Of a DNA stretch of 64,000 nt, positions 36,891-47,364 are shown piece after piece. The stretch comes from Thermoactinomyces sp. DSM 45892 (lineage in GTDB: Bacteria > Bacillota > Bacilli > Thermoactinomycetales > Thermoactinomycetaceae), in the NCBI RefSeq assembly GCF_900107305.1, contig NZ_FNPL01000005.1, positions 1 to 64,000 on the forward strand, given 5' to 3'. The position numbers and the translations under genes are program-made. Position 1 is the first letter of the stretch; every line of letters starts with the position of its first letter. The notes below the pieces were generated by a model, which saw nothing but the letters and a program-made list of their open reading frames with translations, was not told the DNA's origin and did no database searches.

Positions 36891-39023
36891 ATGCAACATC
36901 AACCTGTTGTTTTTGAAACGGAGCTTGCCGGTAGGAAGCTTTCCTTTGAGATTGGCAAATATGCAACGTTAGCGAATGCATCCGTGCTTGTTCGTTACGG
37001 AGAATCGGTTGTCATGACTGCTGTTGTGGCATCCAAGGAGCCGAAGGACTTAGATTTCTTTCCTTTGACTGTGAATTATGAAGAGCGCTTATACGCAGTA
37101 GGGAAAATCCCAGGCGGTTTTATTAAGCGAGAAGGTCGTCCAAGCGAGAAAGCTGTATTGGCTAGTCGCCTAATTGACCGCCCTGTTCGTCCGTTATTTC
37201 CGGATGGTTATCGCCACGATGTGCAGATCGTAAATACGGTTATGTCAGTAGATCAAGATTGTTCGACTGAGGTTGCAGCGATGATCGGTACCTCTTTAGC
37301 ATTGTCGATCTCAAATATTCCATTTGAGGGTCCCATTGCGGGTGTGATCGTAGGACGTGTAGAGGGGAAACTTGTACTAAATCCTACTGTTGAACAGATG
37401 GACAACTCGGACTTACACCTCGTAGTCGCAGGTACTAAAGATGGAATTAATATGGTCGAAGCAGGATCGAAACAGATTCCAGAAGAGACGATCTTAGAAG
37501 CAATCCTGTTCGGTCATGCAGAAATTAGCCGTCTGGTAGCGTTCCAAGAAGAGGTTGTGGCTCAAGTAGGTCAAAGTAAAATGGAGACCACTTTATACGA
37601 GGTGGATGACGAATTACAAGCCCGGATTAGCGAAATGGCACTCTCTAAGACCACTCTCGCAGTTCAAGTGGTCGAAAAGCAAGCTCGTCAGGAAGCGATC
37701 GATGCGGTGAAAAGCGAAGTTATTCAAGCTTTTCAAGCAGAGCTTTCAGAAGAAGAATTTGCTGCTGTGAGTAAGGACATCCATATCGTTCTGGACTCAC
37801 TTGTTAAAAAAGAAGTGCGCCGTTTGATCTTGGAGGAAGGAAAACGCCCAGATGGACGTACGACCGAGCAAATTCGTCCATTAGTGAGTGAGACTGGCAT
37901 TCTCCCTCGTACACATGGATCGGGTCTGTTCCGCCGTGGTCAGACACAAGTGCTGAGTATTTGTACTTTAGGTGCGTTAGGTGATGTCCAGATTTTAGAT
38001 GGACTGGACCTAGAAGAGTCTAAACGCTTCATGCATCATTACAATTTCCCGCCTTATAGTGTAGGAGATGCTCGTCCACTCCGCGCTCCGGGACGTCGTG
38101 AAATTGGCCATGGTGCATTAGGTGCACGTGCATTAGAGCCGGTTATTCCAACAGAAGAGGATTTCCCTTACACCATCCGCTGTGTGTCGGAAGTACTAGA
38201 GTCTAACGGTTCTAGCTCCCAGGCGAGTATTTGTGCTTCTACTCTGGCGCTAATGCATGCAGGTGTACCTATTAAAGCCCCTGTTGCGGGAATTGCGATG
38301 GGCTTGATTAAAGAGGAAGACAAAGTAGCAGTTCTAACCGATATTCAAGGTATGGAAGACCATTTGGGAGATATGGACTTTAAAGTGGCTGGGACTCGCC
38401 ATGGTGTGACTGCCTTACAGATGGATATCAAAATCTCTGGGATTAATCGTGAGATTTTAGAACGTGCACTTGAGCAAGCTAAAGCAGCACGTCTCCTTCT
38501 ATTGGATAACATGGAGGCAACCATCTCCAAGCCAAGCGAAGAATTATCACAGTATGCGCCTAAAATCATGACGATGCGAATCCATCCTGATAAAATCCGC
38601 GATGTGATCGGACCTAGTGGAAGAGTAATCAATAAGATTATTGAAGAAACAGGTGTTAAGATCGATATCGAACAAGATGGACGAATCTATATTGCTTCTC
38701 CAGATGCGAAGGCAAATGATCGTGCAAAACAAATCATTGAAGACTTAGTACGCACGGTGGAAGTAGGACAGGTTTACTTAGGTACGGTTAAACGTGTTGA
38801 GAAATATGGAGCATTTGTGGAGCTATTCCAAGGGAAAGAAGGATTAGTACACATTAGCCAACTTGATGTGAATCGTGTTGCGAAAGTTCAAGATGTCGTG
38901 AATGTAGGCGATAAAATTGAAGTAAAAGTAACGGAGATTGACGATCAAGGACGTGTAAACCTCTCACGGAAAGTATTATTAAAGGCAGAAGAAGAAAAGA
39001 AAAAAGCGGACACTCCTTCATAG
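36891..39023 (+). CDS. pnp: Polynucleotide phosphorylase
   Basis: 710 aa. ATG at 36891 matches the family start although GAGGAGGA is 13 nt upstream, a long spacing. Two RNase PH domains ([34 protein letters not shown]), then KH ([20 protein letters not shown]) and S1 ([26 protein letters not shown]) domains. 3'-5' phosphorolytic RNA decay. rpsO-pnp order is widely conserved. Confidence 0.97.
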   Translation: MQHQPVVFETELAGRKLSFEIGKYATLANASVLVRYGESVVMTAVVASKEPKDLDFFPLTVNYEERLYAVGKIPGGFIKREGRPSEKAVLASRLIDRPVRPLFPDGYRHDVQIVNTVMSVDQDCSTEVAAMIGTSLALSISNIPFEGPIAGVIVGRVEGKLVLNPTVEQMDNSDLHLVVAGTKDGINMVEAGSKQIPEETILEAILFGHAEISRLVAFQEEVVAQVGQSKMETTLYEVDDELQARISEMALSKTTLAVQVVEKQARQEAIDAVKSEVIQAFQAELSEEEFAAVSKDIHIVLDSLVKKEVRRLILEEGKRPDGRTTEQIRPLVSETGILPRTHGSGLFRRGQTQVLSICTLGALGDVQILDGLDLEESKRFMHHYNFPPYSVGDARPLRAPGRREIGHGALGARALEPVIPTEEDFPYTIRCVSEVLESNGSSSQASICASTLALMHAGVPIKAPVAGIAMGLIKEEDKVAVLTDIQGMEDHLGDMDFKVAGTRHGVTALQMDIKISGINREILERALEQAKAARLLLLDNMEATISKPSEELSQYAPKIMTMRIHPDKIRDVIGPSGRVINKIIEETGVKIDIEQDGRIYIASPDAKANDRAKQIIEDLVRTVEVGQVYLGTVKRVEKYGAFVELFQGKEGLVHISQLDVNRVAKVQDVVNVGDKIEVKVTEIDDQGRVNLSRKVLLKAEEEKKKADTPS

Positions 39024-39032
39024 GAAACTCGT

Positions 39033-39062
39033 AAAAGAGTCAGAGCGATCTGTCTCTTTTTT
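39033..39062 (+). terminator. Intrinsic terminator after pnp
   Basis: AAAGAG-T-CAGA pairs with TCTG-T-CTCTTT around a GCGA loop, with one T-T mismatch, followed by a T-run. Confidence 0.85.
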
Positions 39063-39126
39063 ATATGGAAAACGTGCTGAAATGGACAACTCCTGCATAC
39101 CGTGTAAGCATAGGAGGTGTCCGAAA

Positions 39127-40089
39127 GTGAATGATTCCAAACGAATGATCGCTATCTTTATTTCTTTTATCATCGCCATATCTATTGTTCAAGCAGAGTT
39201 GATCCAACAATTTGTCATGCAAGTGAAAAGTAACTCCGTCTTCTCAGTCGTTCAATATACAGAAGAGGAAAAACGTTACTTACAAAAGATGAAAGCAGAT
39301 GCACCCAAACACTACAAAGCACCGATTGATGCTAAAATGGATTCTATATGGAAAGCAATTCCAGAGTTAGAGGGACGAGAAGTAGATATGGAGGCTTCTC
39401 TGAAAGCTTCTATGCAAAAGAACAACGGCGAGATTGTCTGGAAATATAAAAAGCTGGCTCCTAAAAAACGTTTATCTGATCTGGTAAATACTCCTGTGTA
39501 CAGAGGGAATTCTGAGCAAAAAGCAGTGGGTTTAATGGTGAATGTAGCTTGGGGTACGGAGCATTTAAAAGGGATGTTATCCATTCTTGATAAAGAAGGA
39601 ATAAAAGCCACCTTCTTTCTAGATGGGTCTTGGTTAAATAAAAATCAAGAAGTTGCAAAAGAGTTAGTGAAGAAGGGGCATGAGATAGGAAATCATGGCT
39701 ATACTCATCCCTTAATGGGGCAAGTTTCAAAAGAGCGAGTAGAAAGAGAGATTACTCGGACAGAGGATTTAATCTATCAAACTCTTCATATTCATAGCAA
39801 ATGGTTTGCTCCACCTGCTGGTGACTTTAATCAACAAGTAGTAGAGATGGTAGAGAAGTACAAAATGAAAACAGTTCTCTGGACCTGTGATACGATCGAT
39901 TGGAAGAAGAGTTCATCGCCCGAGAGGATCGTTAGTCGTGTTCAGAAAGTAGAACCAGGAATGCTTCTTTTAACGCATCCAACAGATCGCACTGTGGATG
40001 CCCTGCCTGCTGTTATTCAAGAAGTAAAGAAAAAAGGGCTTGTTCTAACAAGTGTCGGAAAAGTTCTATCACCAGAACGAATCGACTAA
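39127..40089 (+). CDS. ylxY: YlxY-type polysaccharide deacetylase family sporulation protein
   Basis: 320 aa from GTG at 39127, 9 nt after AGGAGG. N-terminal membrane anchor (IAIFISFIIAISIV). NodB fold with HEIGNHGYTHP metal histidines and TCDTIDW. The first NodB motif, normally TFDDG, reads NVAWG, so the catalytic Asp pair is missing, as in the YlxY subgroup. Activity is doubtful; a wall-binding or spore role is likely. Confidence 0.85.
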   Translation: MNDSKRMIAIFISFIIAISIVQAELIQQFVMQVKSNSVFSVVQYTEEEKRYLQKMKADAPKHYKAPIDAKMDSIWKAIPELEGREVDMEASLKASMQKNNGEIVWKYKKLAPKKRLSDLVNTPVYRGNSEQKAVGLMVNVAWGTEHLKGMLSILDKEGIKATFFLDGSWLNKNQEVAKELVKKGHEIGNHGYTHPLMGQVSKERVEREITRTEDLIYQTLHIHSKWFAPPAGDFNQQVVEMVEKYKMKTVLWTCDTIDWKKSSSPERIVSRVQKVEPGMLLLTHPTDRTVDALPAVIQEVKKKGLVLTSVGKVLSPERID

Positions 40090-40175
40090 TTGAGCGATCT
40101 TTTTAATTCTGCTATAGTGGGGATGTTAGCAAGGTTTTTCTGGCTCGCTTTTATAGATAGAGTAGGGGGATGACA

Positions 40176-41417
40176 GTGATCATAAAGCATACTCTTCCCA
40201 ATGGAGTGAGGATTGTGGCGGAGTCTATTCCGCATGTCCGCTCTGTTGCTTTGGGAATTTGGACGGGAGCGGGCTCTGAAAGAGAGACACCTCAAAATAA
40301 TGGGATCTCGCACTTTATCGAACATATGTTATTTAAAGGAACGGCAACTCGAACGGCACGTCAGTTAGCGGAAAGCTTCGATGAAATAGGCGGACAAGTA
40401 AATGCTTTTACTGCAAAAGAGATGACTTGTTATTATGCAAAAGTGTTAGATGAGCATTTTTCAACCGCTTTAGACATCTTAACCGATATGCTATTTCATT
40501 CTCAGTTTGGATTAGAGGAGATTGAAAAAGAAAAAAAAGTGATTGTCGAGGAGGTTCGCATGGTCGAAGATACTCCAGATGATCTTGTGCATGATCTACT
40601 AGCAGAGGCTTCGCTAGGGAATCATTCACTTGGCCTTCCTGTCATTGGGACTGTTGAGAATATCCAGTCTTATACACGAGATCAACTTTTATCTTATATG
40701 AATGATCATTATCATCCACATAATCTGATTGTCTCCATTGCGGGGAACTTGCCGGATGACTTCTTAAGGCAAATTGAAGAGAAATTTGCAAACCATTCGG
40801 GAAGTCAGGCTCAGACTGCTATGGATCAACCTATTTTTACTCCGCAACAAAAAATAAAGCAAAAAGTAACAGAGCAAACACATCTCTGTATTGGTTTACC
40901 AGGTCTTGCGATCGGGGATTCTCGTTTATATCAGCTTATTTTATTGAATAATATCATGGGCGGAAATATGAGCTCGCGGTTATTTCAGGAGATTCGTGAG
41001 GAACGGGGTCTTGCTTATTCGGTATTCTCGTATCACTCCGCACATAAGGAAACAGGGCTATTTGCTATATATGCAGGGACTGCACCGGGACAGGAAGAAG
41101 AAGTTATGGACGTAATTCACTATACTCTGGATCAAGTAGTTGCACATGGGATAACCGATACAGAGCTAAGAAAAGCAAAAGACCAATTAAAGAGTAGTAT
41201 TGTGCTCGGCTTAGAAAGTACCAGTAATCGCATGAGCCGACTGGGTCGTAATGAAATTTTATTGGGACGACATTACACATTGGACGAAATGATGGAGCTT
41301 ATTACACGTACAACACTCGTTGAATTAAATGAGATGGCACGTACCACCTTTTCAACACCCATGTCGTTGGCGATGATCTCGCCGGATGGCATGGTACCTA
41401 ATTCGTTTCGAGGCTAG
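40176..41417 (+). CDS. mlpA: M16 zinc peptidase MlpA/YmxG
   Basis: 413 aa from GTG at 40176 ([14 protein letters not shown], like Bacillus MlpA). The ATG six bases earlier abuts the ribosome-binding site. Inverted zinc motif HFIEH (His46, Glu49, His50) with the distal Glu in the [16 protein letters not shown] region, and the C-terminal domain with [25 protein letters not shown]. Regulates extracellular protease expression in Bacillus. Confidence 0.95.
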   Translation: MIIKHTLPNGVRIVAESIPHVRSVALGIWTGAGSERETPQNNGISHFIEHMLFKGTATRTARQLAESFDEIGGQVNAFTAKEMTCYYAKVLDEHFSTALDILTDMLFHSQFGLEEIEKEKKVIVEEVRMVEDTPDDLVHDLLAEASLGNHSLGLPVIGTVENIQSYTRDQLLSYMNDHYHPHNLIVSIAGNLPDDFLRQIEEKFANHSGSQAQTAMDQPIFTPQQKIKQKVTEQTHLCIGLPGLAIGDSRLYQLILLNNIMGGNMSSRLFQEIREERGLAYSVFSYHSAHKETGLFAIYAGTAPGQEEEVMDVIHYTLDQVVAHGITDTELRKAKDQLKSSIVLGLESTSNRMSRLGRNEILLGRHYTLDEMMELITRTTLVELNEMARTTFSTPMSLAMISPDGMVPNSFRG

Positions 41418-41428
41418 GAGAAATGTTT

Positions 41429-41872
41429 ATGGAACACATACAAATTATATCTTTACCAGGAAATGAAGATCTTCCTAAAATCGAACAGATGTCTCAAGGC
41501 GCAAGTGGCTTCGATTTACGAGCCGCTATTTCGGAAATGATTACACTAGAGCCAGGAAAACGAAAGCTGATTCCGACAGGTCTAGCTATGGCGATGCCAA
41601 TCGGTATAGAAGCTCAGGTTCGCCCTAGAAGTGGACTCGCTTTAAAGCATGGGATTACGGTTCTCAATACGCCAGGTACGATTGATGCAGATTACCGCGG
41701 CGAGATTGGTGTAATTCTCATAAACTTAGGTGAAGAGCCGTTTGAAATTCACCGTGGAGACCGAATAGCGCAGTTGGTATTTCAACATGTTGCATCCGTA
41801 AAGTTGATAGAAGTAGAACAACTAGAAGAAACAGCTAGAGGAACAGGTGGATTTGGACATACAGGGAAATAG
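41429..41872 (+). CDS. dut: dUTP diphosphatase
   Basis: 147 aa from ATG at 41429 (8 nt after AGGAG). All trimeric dUTPase motifs are present: [41 protein letters not shown] and the C-terminal [10 protein letters not shown]. Removes dUTP and supplies dUMP. Follows mlpA by 11 bp. Confidence 0.97.
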   Translation: MEHIQIISLPGNEDLPKIEQMSQGASGFDLRAAISEMITLEPGKRKLIPTGLAMAMPIGIEAQVRPRSGLALKHGITVLNTPGTIDADYRGEIGVILINLGEEPFEIHRGDRIAQLVFQHVASVKLIEVEQLEETARGTGGFGHTGK

Positions 41873-41887
41873 AAAGAGGGTGTCCAC

Positions 41888-42070
41888 TTGACGGGTACAC
41901 TGCGAATGAAACGTTTAGAAGCGGAGATTGAGATCCTTCGCTCCAAATTACATCGAATGGTCAATGGAAACCCTGCTCACCTGAAAGACTCGCGAGTTTT
42001 AAGCATTAGCCAGAAGTTAGATCTCCTTATTAATGAAATTCAACGTGAAAAAATGAAGTTGGTCAAATGA
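41888..42070 (+). CDS. Spo0E-like aspartyl-phosphate phosphatase
   Basis: 60 aa from TTG after GAGGGTG. Two-helix hairpin with the Spo0E signature SQKLD at residues 41-45 followed by LINE, and a leading helix RLEAEIEILRSKLHRMV. Such proteins remove phosphate from Spo0A-P and delay sporulation. It is 16 bp after dut and before a terminator, so it is co-transcribed with mlpA-dut. Confidence 0.75.
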   Translation: MTGTLRMKRLEAEIEILRSKLHRMVNGNPAHLKDSRVLSISQKLDLLINEIQREKMKLVK

Positions 42071-42084
42071 AACTCTAGCTCATT

Positions 42085-42117
42085 AAAATACCCTTACCAT
42101 TGGTTGAGGGTATTTTT
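42085..42117 (+). terminator. Intrinsic terminator after the Spo0E-like gene
   Basis: AAAATACCCT (42085-42094) and AGGGTATTTT (42107-42116), perfect 10-bp stem with T-run. Confidence 0.92.
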
Positions 42118-42165
42118 AATGGATTTATATCTTTCAAAAATTGATCATTGTCCTATGTCTGCTCA

Positions 42166-42174
42166 CATAATATA
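42166..42174 (+). promoter_or_regulatory. Possible mother-cell sigma -10 (CATAnnnTA) before ymxH
   Basis: CATAATATA fits the sigma-E/sigma-K -10 consensus; no convincing -35 element was found. It lies 35 bp before a sporulation-family gene. Confidence 0.3.
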
Positions 42175-42208
42175 AACCAATATAGCGAATTGAAAGGGGA
42201 GTCGAGAC

Positions 42209-42451
42209 ATGCGCTGGAGTGAGATGGCGAATAAGGAGTGTATCGATCTGACAAGTGGAGAACGTTTAGGTTCGTTTTCCCATGCTGATCTGGTGATTGA
42301 CCCGAATAGTGGACAGATTGAAAGTATTTTAATTCCAATGGGGGGAACTTCGGTCTTTAAAAAGAGAAGTCATGAGGTACGTGTGGCATGGGGAATGATT
42401 CGAAAAGTAGGTCCTGAGATGGTCATTATCGATTCGGGTAGAAGATCCTAA
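42209..42451 (+). CDS. ymxH: YlmC/YmxH family sporulation protein (PRC-barrel)
   Basis: 80 aa, ATG after AAAGGGGAG. PRC-barrel signature CIDLTSGERLGSFSHADLVIDPNSGQIESILIP then a basic C-terminus with WGMIRKVGPEMVIID. Sits just before dpaA as in Bacillus. Role in sporulation is known only from expression and family naming. Confidence 0.9.
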   Translation: MRWSEMANKECIDLTSGERLGSFSHADLVIDPNSGQIESILIPMGGTSVFKKRSHEVRVAWGMIRKVGPEMVIIDSGRRS

Positions 42452-42461
42452 AAAAGGGGTA

Positions 42462-42489
42462 ACCGTGTAGGGCGTGTATACATATGATG
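42462..42489 (+). promoter_or_regulatory. Candidate sigma-K promoter of dpaAB
   Basis: AC at 42462-42463 and CATATGATG (42481-42489) at 17-bp spacing match the sigma-K pattern AC/CATAnnnTA with one mismatch. In Bacillus the dpaAB operon is sigma-K controlled. Confidence 0.4.
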
Positions 42490-42548
42490 CTGATAGATAG
42501 CCCAAAAAGGGAGAATCCAAAGCCTACCTGGGGAAAGGAGTAGAAGCG

Positions 42549-43448
42549 ATGCTTATTGGCAAGCATGTCGTCTTCCTCGGTGGCGATGCCAGGCAACTGG
42601 AAGTCATCAAAAGCTGTATCGAAATGGATGCAAAAGTAAGCCTAATTGGCTTTGATAACTTGCAGAGTCCATTTAGTGGAGCCACCCAACGCCGACTAAC
42701 GAATCATGTCTTAGCCCAAGCGGATATCCTTGTTCTTCCTATTATCGGAACGGATGATCAAGGGAAAATTAGCAGTGTATTTACCTCAGAGGAACTATAT
42801 TTGACGGAAGAACATATAGCGGCGCTTCCGAGCCATTGTCTTCTCTTTACAGGACTTGCAAAAAAATATTTAAAAAACCTATGCGAGAGCAATCAAGTAA
42901 CCTATTTTGAGTTAATGAAGCGAGACGATGTTGCAATCTACAACTCGATTCCAACCGTTGAAGGTGCTCTTATGATGGCCATTCAAAATGCTGATATTAC
43001 CCTTCATGATTCGCAAACCATCGTACTCGGATTAGGGAGAGTAGGATTATCGTTAGCAAGAGTTCTACAAGCAATCGGAGCCCATGTGAAAGTGGGTGTA
43101 CGCAAATCGGATGATTATGCCCGCGCTTTTGAGATGGGATTAAATCCTTTTTATACATCCGAATTAGGAGTACAAGTGGAGAAAGCGGATTTTATCTTTA
43201 ATACCGTACCTGCTGTTATCTTAGATGCTGAGGTCTTAAGTCATACACCTTATGATGTAGTGATTATCGATTTAGCTTCGAAACCGGGTGGAGTTGATTT
43301 TGAATTCGCTGAAAAGCGTGGTATTAAAGCGATTTTAGCACCTAGTTTACCGGGTATTGTTGCGCCCAAAACGGCAGGTAAAATCATTGCTCGTACGATG
43401 ATGAAATTGATGGTGGAGAATGTAGTCGAGGAGGGAAATCTGCAATGA
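42549..43448 (+). CDS. dpaA: Dipicolinate synthase subunit A
   Basis: 299 aa, ATG after GGAAAGGAG. N-terminal domain (GKHVVFLGGDARQLEVIK) and a Rossmann NAD(P)-binding domain (IVLGLGRVGLSLARVLQAIGA, about residues 155-175). Ends with the ASKPGGVDF and LPGIVAPKTAG segments of the family. Converts the lysine-pathway intermediate to dipicolinic acid in the mother cell. Overlaps dpaB by 4 nt. Confidence 0.96.
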   Translation: MLIGKHVVFLGGDARQLEVIKSCIEMDAKVSLIGFDNLQSPFSGATQRRLTNHVLAQADILVLPIIGTDDQGKISSVFTSEELYLTEEHIAALPSHCLLFTGLAKKYLKNLCESNQVTYFELMKRDDVAIYNSIPTVEGALMMAIQNADITLHDSQTIVLGLGRVGLSLARVLQAIGAHVKVGVRKSDDYARAFEMGLNPFYTSELGVQVEKADFIFNTVPAVILDAEVLSHTPYDVVIIDLASKPGGVDFEFAEKRGIKAILAPSLPGIVAPKTAGKIIARTMMKLMVENVVEEGNLQ

Positions 43449-44047
43449 ATTTTAGTGGATTGACCGTTGGATTCGCATTGTCAGGTTCCCATTGTACTCA
43501 TGATGAAGTTTTACCACAAATGAGAAGGCTTACGGAATTAGGAGCCAACATTGTTCCCATTATTTCTCATACCGTTGCGACTGTAGATTCACGATTTGGG
43601 ACAGCGGAAGATTGGAAAGCAAAGATTGAAGAAATCACGGGGAAGCGTCCGTTTAGTACCGTTCAAGAAACCGAACCCATCGGCCCCTCGAAAATGTTAG
43701 ACTGTTTAGTAGTGGCACCGTGTACTGGAAATACGTTAGCAAGGTTAGCGAATGCTTTAACCGACGGCCCCGTTCTAATGGCTGCCAAAGCACAGATGAG
43801 AAATCATCGCCCTGTGGTATTAGCGATTTCGACCAATGATGCTCTTGGACTAAATGCACAAAATCTAGCTCGTCTCTTAGCTACAAAAGATATTTACTTC
43901 GTACCATTTGGTCAGGATGCGCCCGAGAAAAAACCTAAATCGATGGTAGCACGTATGGAACTTATACCTGACACAGTCCTAGAAGCGATTGAAGGAAGAC
44001 AATTGCAACCTTTGATAGTTGAAAAATATCGCTATTTCCCGTCATAA
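43445..44047 (+). CDS. dpaB: Dipicolinate synthase subunit B
   Basis: 200 aa flavoprotein-like subunit: VGFALSGSHCTHDEVLPQM at the N-terminus, VVAPCTGNTLARLANALTDGPV in the middle. ATGA overlap with dpaA. Provides the flavin-linked part of the two-subunit enzyme. Terminator follows. Confidence 0.96.
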   Translation: MNFSGLTVGFALSGSHCTHDEVLPQMRRLTELGANIVPIISHTVATVDSRFGTAEDWKAKIEEITGKRPFSTVQETEPIGPSKMLDCLVVAPCTGNTLARLANALTDGPVLMAAKAQMRNHRPVVLAISTNDALGLNAQNLARLLATKDIYFVPFGQDAPEKKPKSMVARMELIPDTVLEAIEGRQLQPLIVEKYRYFPS

Positions 44048-44106
44048 TAGAAGAGGATGTTTATGGAGTTTGTAACGGGTTAAATAAAACAGATATATAG
44101 TGTGTG

Positions 44107-44136
44107 GGCTGGCACTTCGAGCGGCTAGCCTTTTTA
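44107..44136 (+). terminator. Intrinsic terminator after dpaB
   Basis: GGCTGGC (44107-44113) pairs with GCTAGCC (44124-44130) with one G-T pair, followed by T5. Confidence 0.88.
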
Positions 44137-44197
44137 TCAAAAATAATGATCAGACAGCAATTGAATTGACTGTTTGCAGGAATGGAGAGGGACATTC

Positions 44198-45241
44198 ATG
44201 TCAAAGCAAGGCTACACAGTTGCAGTTGTAGGAGCTACAGGGGCAGTAGGGACCCAGATGATTTCGTTTCTAGAAAAAAGAGACTTTCCTGTTGGGGAAC
44301 TACGTCCACTAGCATCAAAACGCTCTGCTGGACAGACTATCACATTCCGTGGGCAAGAGATTGCCATTCAAGAAGCGACTCCAGAAGTATTTGAAGGAGT
44401 GGATATTGCCCTTTTCAGTGCAGGTGGGAGTATTAGTGAGCGTTTAGCTCCAGAAGCTGTAAAGCGTGGAGCAGTAGTAATTGATAATACAAGTGCGTTC
44501 CGCATGGCACCCGATGTACCACTTGTTGTACCAGAGGTCAATCGCTATGCCTTGCAAAAACATAATGGTTTAATTGCGAACCCAAACTGTTCTACTATTC
44601 AAATGGTAGTAGCGTTAAAGCCACTTTATGATCGCTATGGATTGGATCGAGTGATCGTATCTACTTACCAATCCGTATCGGGAGCTGGTTGGGAAGCGAT
44701 CGAAGAATTACAACAACAATCGAAGTCAGTTCTCTCAGGCGAAGTGATGGAATGTAATGCCCTCCCTCAAGGTAGCTTACATTATCCAATCGCTTTTAAT
44801 GTGATTCCACAGATTGATGTGGGTCTCGATAATGGGTTTACGAATGAAGAGATGAAGATGGTAAATGAAACGAAAAAGATTTTTGCAGATGATCGTATTG
44901 GTGTAACCGCTACTTGTGTTCGAGTTCCCGTATTCCGCGGCCATAGCGAGTCCGTATATGTCGAATTACAACAGGATTTTGATTTAGCAGAAGTACGTGA
45001 ACTATTAGCAAATGCAGATGGAATAGTGCTTCAAGATAATCTATCTGAGAAAGAGTATCCGATGCCGATTCAAAGTGCAGAGGACACCAGAACCTTTGTA
45101 GGTCGTATCCGCCGTGACTTAACACATGAAAGAGGACTAAACATGTGGATCGTCTCGGATAATTTACTGAAAGGCGCAGCTACCAACGCCATAGAAATCG
45201 CTGAAGCGCTGGTGGAAGACGGGCTGGTAAGAAGGGGTTAA
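44198..45241 (+). CDS. asd: Aspartate-semialdehyde dehydrogenase
   Basis: 347 aa from ATG at 44198 after GGAGAGGG. NADP motif VVGATGAVGTQM, active-site NPNCSTIQMV (Cys131), and the substrate part RVPVFRGHSESVYVEL. Second step of the aspartate pathway leading to lysine, diaminopimelate and dipicolinate. Followed after 2 bp by dapG. Confidence 0.97.
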   Translation: MSKQGYTVAVVGATGAVGTQMISFLEKRDFPVGELRPLASKRSAGQTITFRGQEIAIQEATPEVFEGVDIALFSAGGSISERLAPEAVKRGAVVIDNTSAFRMAPDVPLVVPEVNRYALQKHNGLIANPNCSTIQMVVALKPLYDRYGLDRVIVSTYQSVSGAGWEAIEELQQQSKSVLSGEVMECNALPQGSLHYPIAFNVIPQIDVGLDNGFTNEEMKMVNETKKIFADDRIGVTATCVRVPVFRGHSESVYVELQQDFDLAEVRELLANADGIVLQDNLSEKEYPMPIQSAEDTRTFVGRIRRDLTHERGLNMWIVSDNLLKGAATNAIEIAEALVEDGLVRRG

Positions 45242-45243
45242 TC

Positions 45244-46470
45244 ATGAAAATACTGGTACAAAAATTTGGAGGCACCTCCGTTGCTACATCTGAAATGAGA
45301 GACCGGGTATTGCATCATATTAAAAGTGCTCTCGCTGATGGATATAGCTTAGTAGTTGTGCTTTCAGCAATGGGACGAAAAGGTGAACCATACGCAACTG
45401 ATACATTTTTAGAGTTGATCCATCATAATGGAGCTGGTCTAGCACCGAGAGAATTAGACTTGCTACTTCACTGCGGAGAATTGATATCTTCGTCTGTTTT
45501 TTCAAGCATGCTACATCTAAATGAAATTGATCATGTTGTATTAACAGGTGGACAAGCGGGAATTATCACCAATGATCATTTTACCAATGCACAGATTGTT
45601 GATCTAAAGCCAAAGCGAATCACACAAGAACTACAACGAGGAAAAGTTGTTATCGTGGCTGGTTTCCAAGGAATCACCGAAGAGGGAGAGATCACCACTT
45701 TAGGGCGTGGGGGAAGTGATACTTCGGCAACAGCGCTCGGGGTGGCCCTTAATGCTGAGTATGTAGATATTTTTACAGATGTAGCGGGGGTTTTAACGGC
45801 AGATCCACGAATTGTGGAGGATGCGATACCACTCCATACGGTAACCTATACCGAAATGTGTAACTTAGCCTTTCAGGGAGCGAAAGTTGTCCATCCACGT
45901 GCAGTTGAAATTGCGATGCAGACCAATGTTCCGATCCGAGTTCGTTCGACTATGTCTGATCATCCTGGCACGTTGGTGATGAGCCGTCCTGAGGCAGATC
46001 GGGTAGCGGGTGAACTGAGTGATCGCTTAATTACAGGGATTACACAGATGGCCAATGTGACTCAAATCAAAATTGCGGCGAAGCAGGGCCAATTTGACTT
46101 ACAACTAAAAGTATTTAAAGAGATGGCCGATCACGGGATTAGTGTAGACTTTATTAGTGTAAATCCAAGTGGGATCGCATACACCGTACACGATGCTTTA
46201 GCAGGAAAGGCAGAACAGATCTTACGTGAATTAGATCTAGAGCCAGAACTAAGCCCGAACTGTGCAAAAGTCTCCACCGTAGGCGCTGGAATAACAGGAG
46301 TTCCTGGAGTGATGGCGAAAATTTTAGAAGCATTAACGGAAGAAGATATTCGAGTGCTACAGTCGGCTGATTCTCATACGACAATTTGGGTGTTAGTTCA
46401 AGGTGAAGACATGATTCGTGCGGTTCGAGCTCTGCACCGTAAATTTGAGCTGCACCGTGTTAATGATTAA
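45244..46470 (+). CDS. dapG: Aspartokinase I (diaminopimelate-type)
   Basis: 408 aa. Kinase motif KFGGTSVA at the N-terminus, TTLGRGGSDTSATALGVALNAEYVDIFTDVAGV in the centre, two C-terminal ACT domains. The asd-dapG-dapA order matches the Bacillus operon whose aspartokinase is inhibited by diaminopimelate. Supplies aspartyl phosphate for lysine and spore dipicolinate. Confidence 0.96.
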   Translation: MKILVQKFGGTSVATSEMRDRVLHHIKSALADGYSLVVVLSAMGRKGEPYATDTFLELIHHNGAGLAPRELDLLLHCGELISSSVFSSMLHLNEIDHVVLTGGQAGIITNDHFTNAQIVDLKPKRITQELQRGKVVIVAGFQGITEEGEITTLGRGGSDTSATALGVALNAEYVDIFTDVAGVLTADPRIVEDAIPLHTVTYTEMCNLAFQGAKVVHPRAVEIAMQTNVPIRVRSTMSDHPGTLVMSRPEADRVAGELSDRLITGITQMANVTQIKIAAKQGQFDLQLKVFKEMADHGISVDFISVNPSGIAYTVHDALAGKAEQILRELDLEPELSPNCAKVSTVGAGITGVPGVMAKILEALTEEDIRVLQSADSHTTIWVLVQGEDMIRAVRALHRKFELHRVND

Positions 46471-46485
46471 GCAGGAGGAGATTTT

Positions 46486-47358
46486 ATGAATTTTGGACGA
46501 ATGGTTACGGCGATGTGTACCCCTTTTGATTCTAGTTTACAAATTGATTGGAACAGGCAAGCAGCACTCATTGAGCATCTAATTGCTACGGGTACAGATA
46601 CGATCGTAGTTTCGGGTACGACAGCAGAATCTCCTACCCTTACAAAAGAAGAGAAATGCAGACTATTTGCTTTTACACTTGAAAAAGTAAAGAAGCGGGT
46701 AAAAGTAATCGCTGGAACAGGAAGTAACTCCACAGCAGATACGATTGCCCTAACGAAGCAAGCGGAGGAAATGGGTGTAGATGGAGTTATGTTGGTAGCT
46801 CCTTATTATAACCGTCCTTCTCAAGAAGGGCTCTATCAACATTTTGCAGCCGTTCACAACGAAACGAACCTTCCTTTAATGATTTATAACGTTCCAGGGC
46901 GCACGAGTGTAAACATTACTACAGAAACGCTCGTACGTTTGGCGGCTTTGCCGGGTGTAGTGGCAATCAAAGAAGCGAGTGGAAGTATCTCGCAGATTTC
47001 GGATGTGATTCGTCTCGTTCCGAAGGATGTGGCGGTTTATAGTGGTGATGATGCCCTAACTCTCCCTGTTTTAGCATTAGGTGGAGCAGGAGTGATAAGT
47101 GTGGCGAGTCATGTAGTAGGAATAGAGATGAAGGAAATGATCGATGCGTTCTTATCGAATGACCATCAAAAAGCACAAGTGATTCATCATACACTAACGC
47201 CAGTATTTCATGGACTCTTCTCCACAACGAGCCCTGGACCTTTAAAGTATGCTTTATCACGTATGAAGTTGATGGAAGAGCACGTCCGTTTACCCCTTGT
47301 AACGTTAACTTCTGAGGAAAAAGCAATAGCAGACGTTTGGATCAAAAGCATTTTATAG
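46486..47358 (+). CDS. dapA: 4-hydroxy-tetrahydrodipicolinate synthase
   Basis: 290 aa, ATG after AGGAGG. TIM barrel with GTTAESPTLT, YNVPGRTSVNI (catalytic Tyr) and the Schiff-base lysine in VVAIKEASG (Lys162). Condenses aspartate semialdehyde and pyruvate. Its product chain feeds the DpaAB enzyme encoded just upstream. Confidence 0.97.
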   Translation: MNFGRMVTAMCTPFDSSLQIDWNRQAALIEHLIATGTDTIVVSGTTAESPTLTKEEKCRLFAFTLEKVKKRVKVIAGTGSNSTADTIALTKQAEEMGVDGVMLVAPYYNRPSQEGLYQHFAAVHNETNLPLMIYNVPGRTSVNITTETLVRLAALPGVVAIKEASGSISQISDVIRLVPKDVAVYSGDDALTLPVLALGGAGVISVASHVVGIEMKEMIDAFLSNDHQKAQVIHHTLTPVFHGLFSTTSPGPLKYALSRMKLMEEHVRLPLVTLTSEEKAIADVWIKSIL

Positions 47359-47364
47359 TTATCT

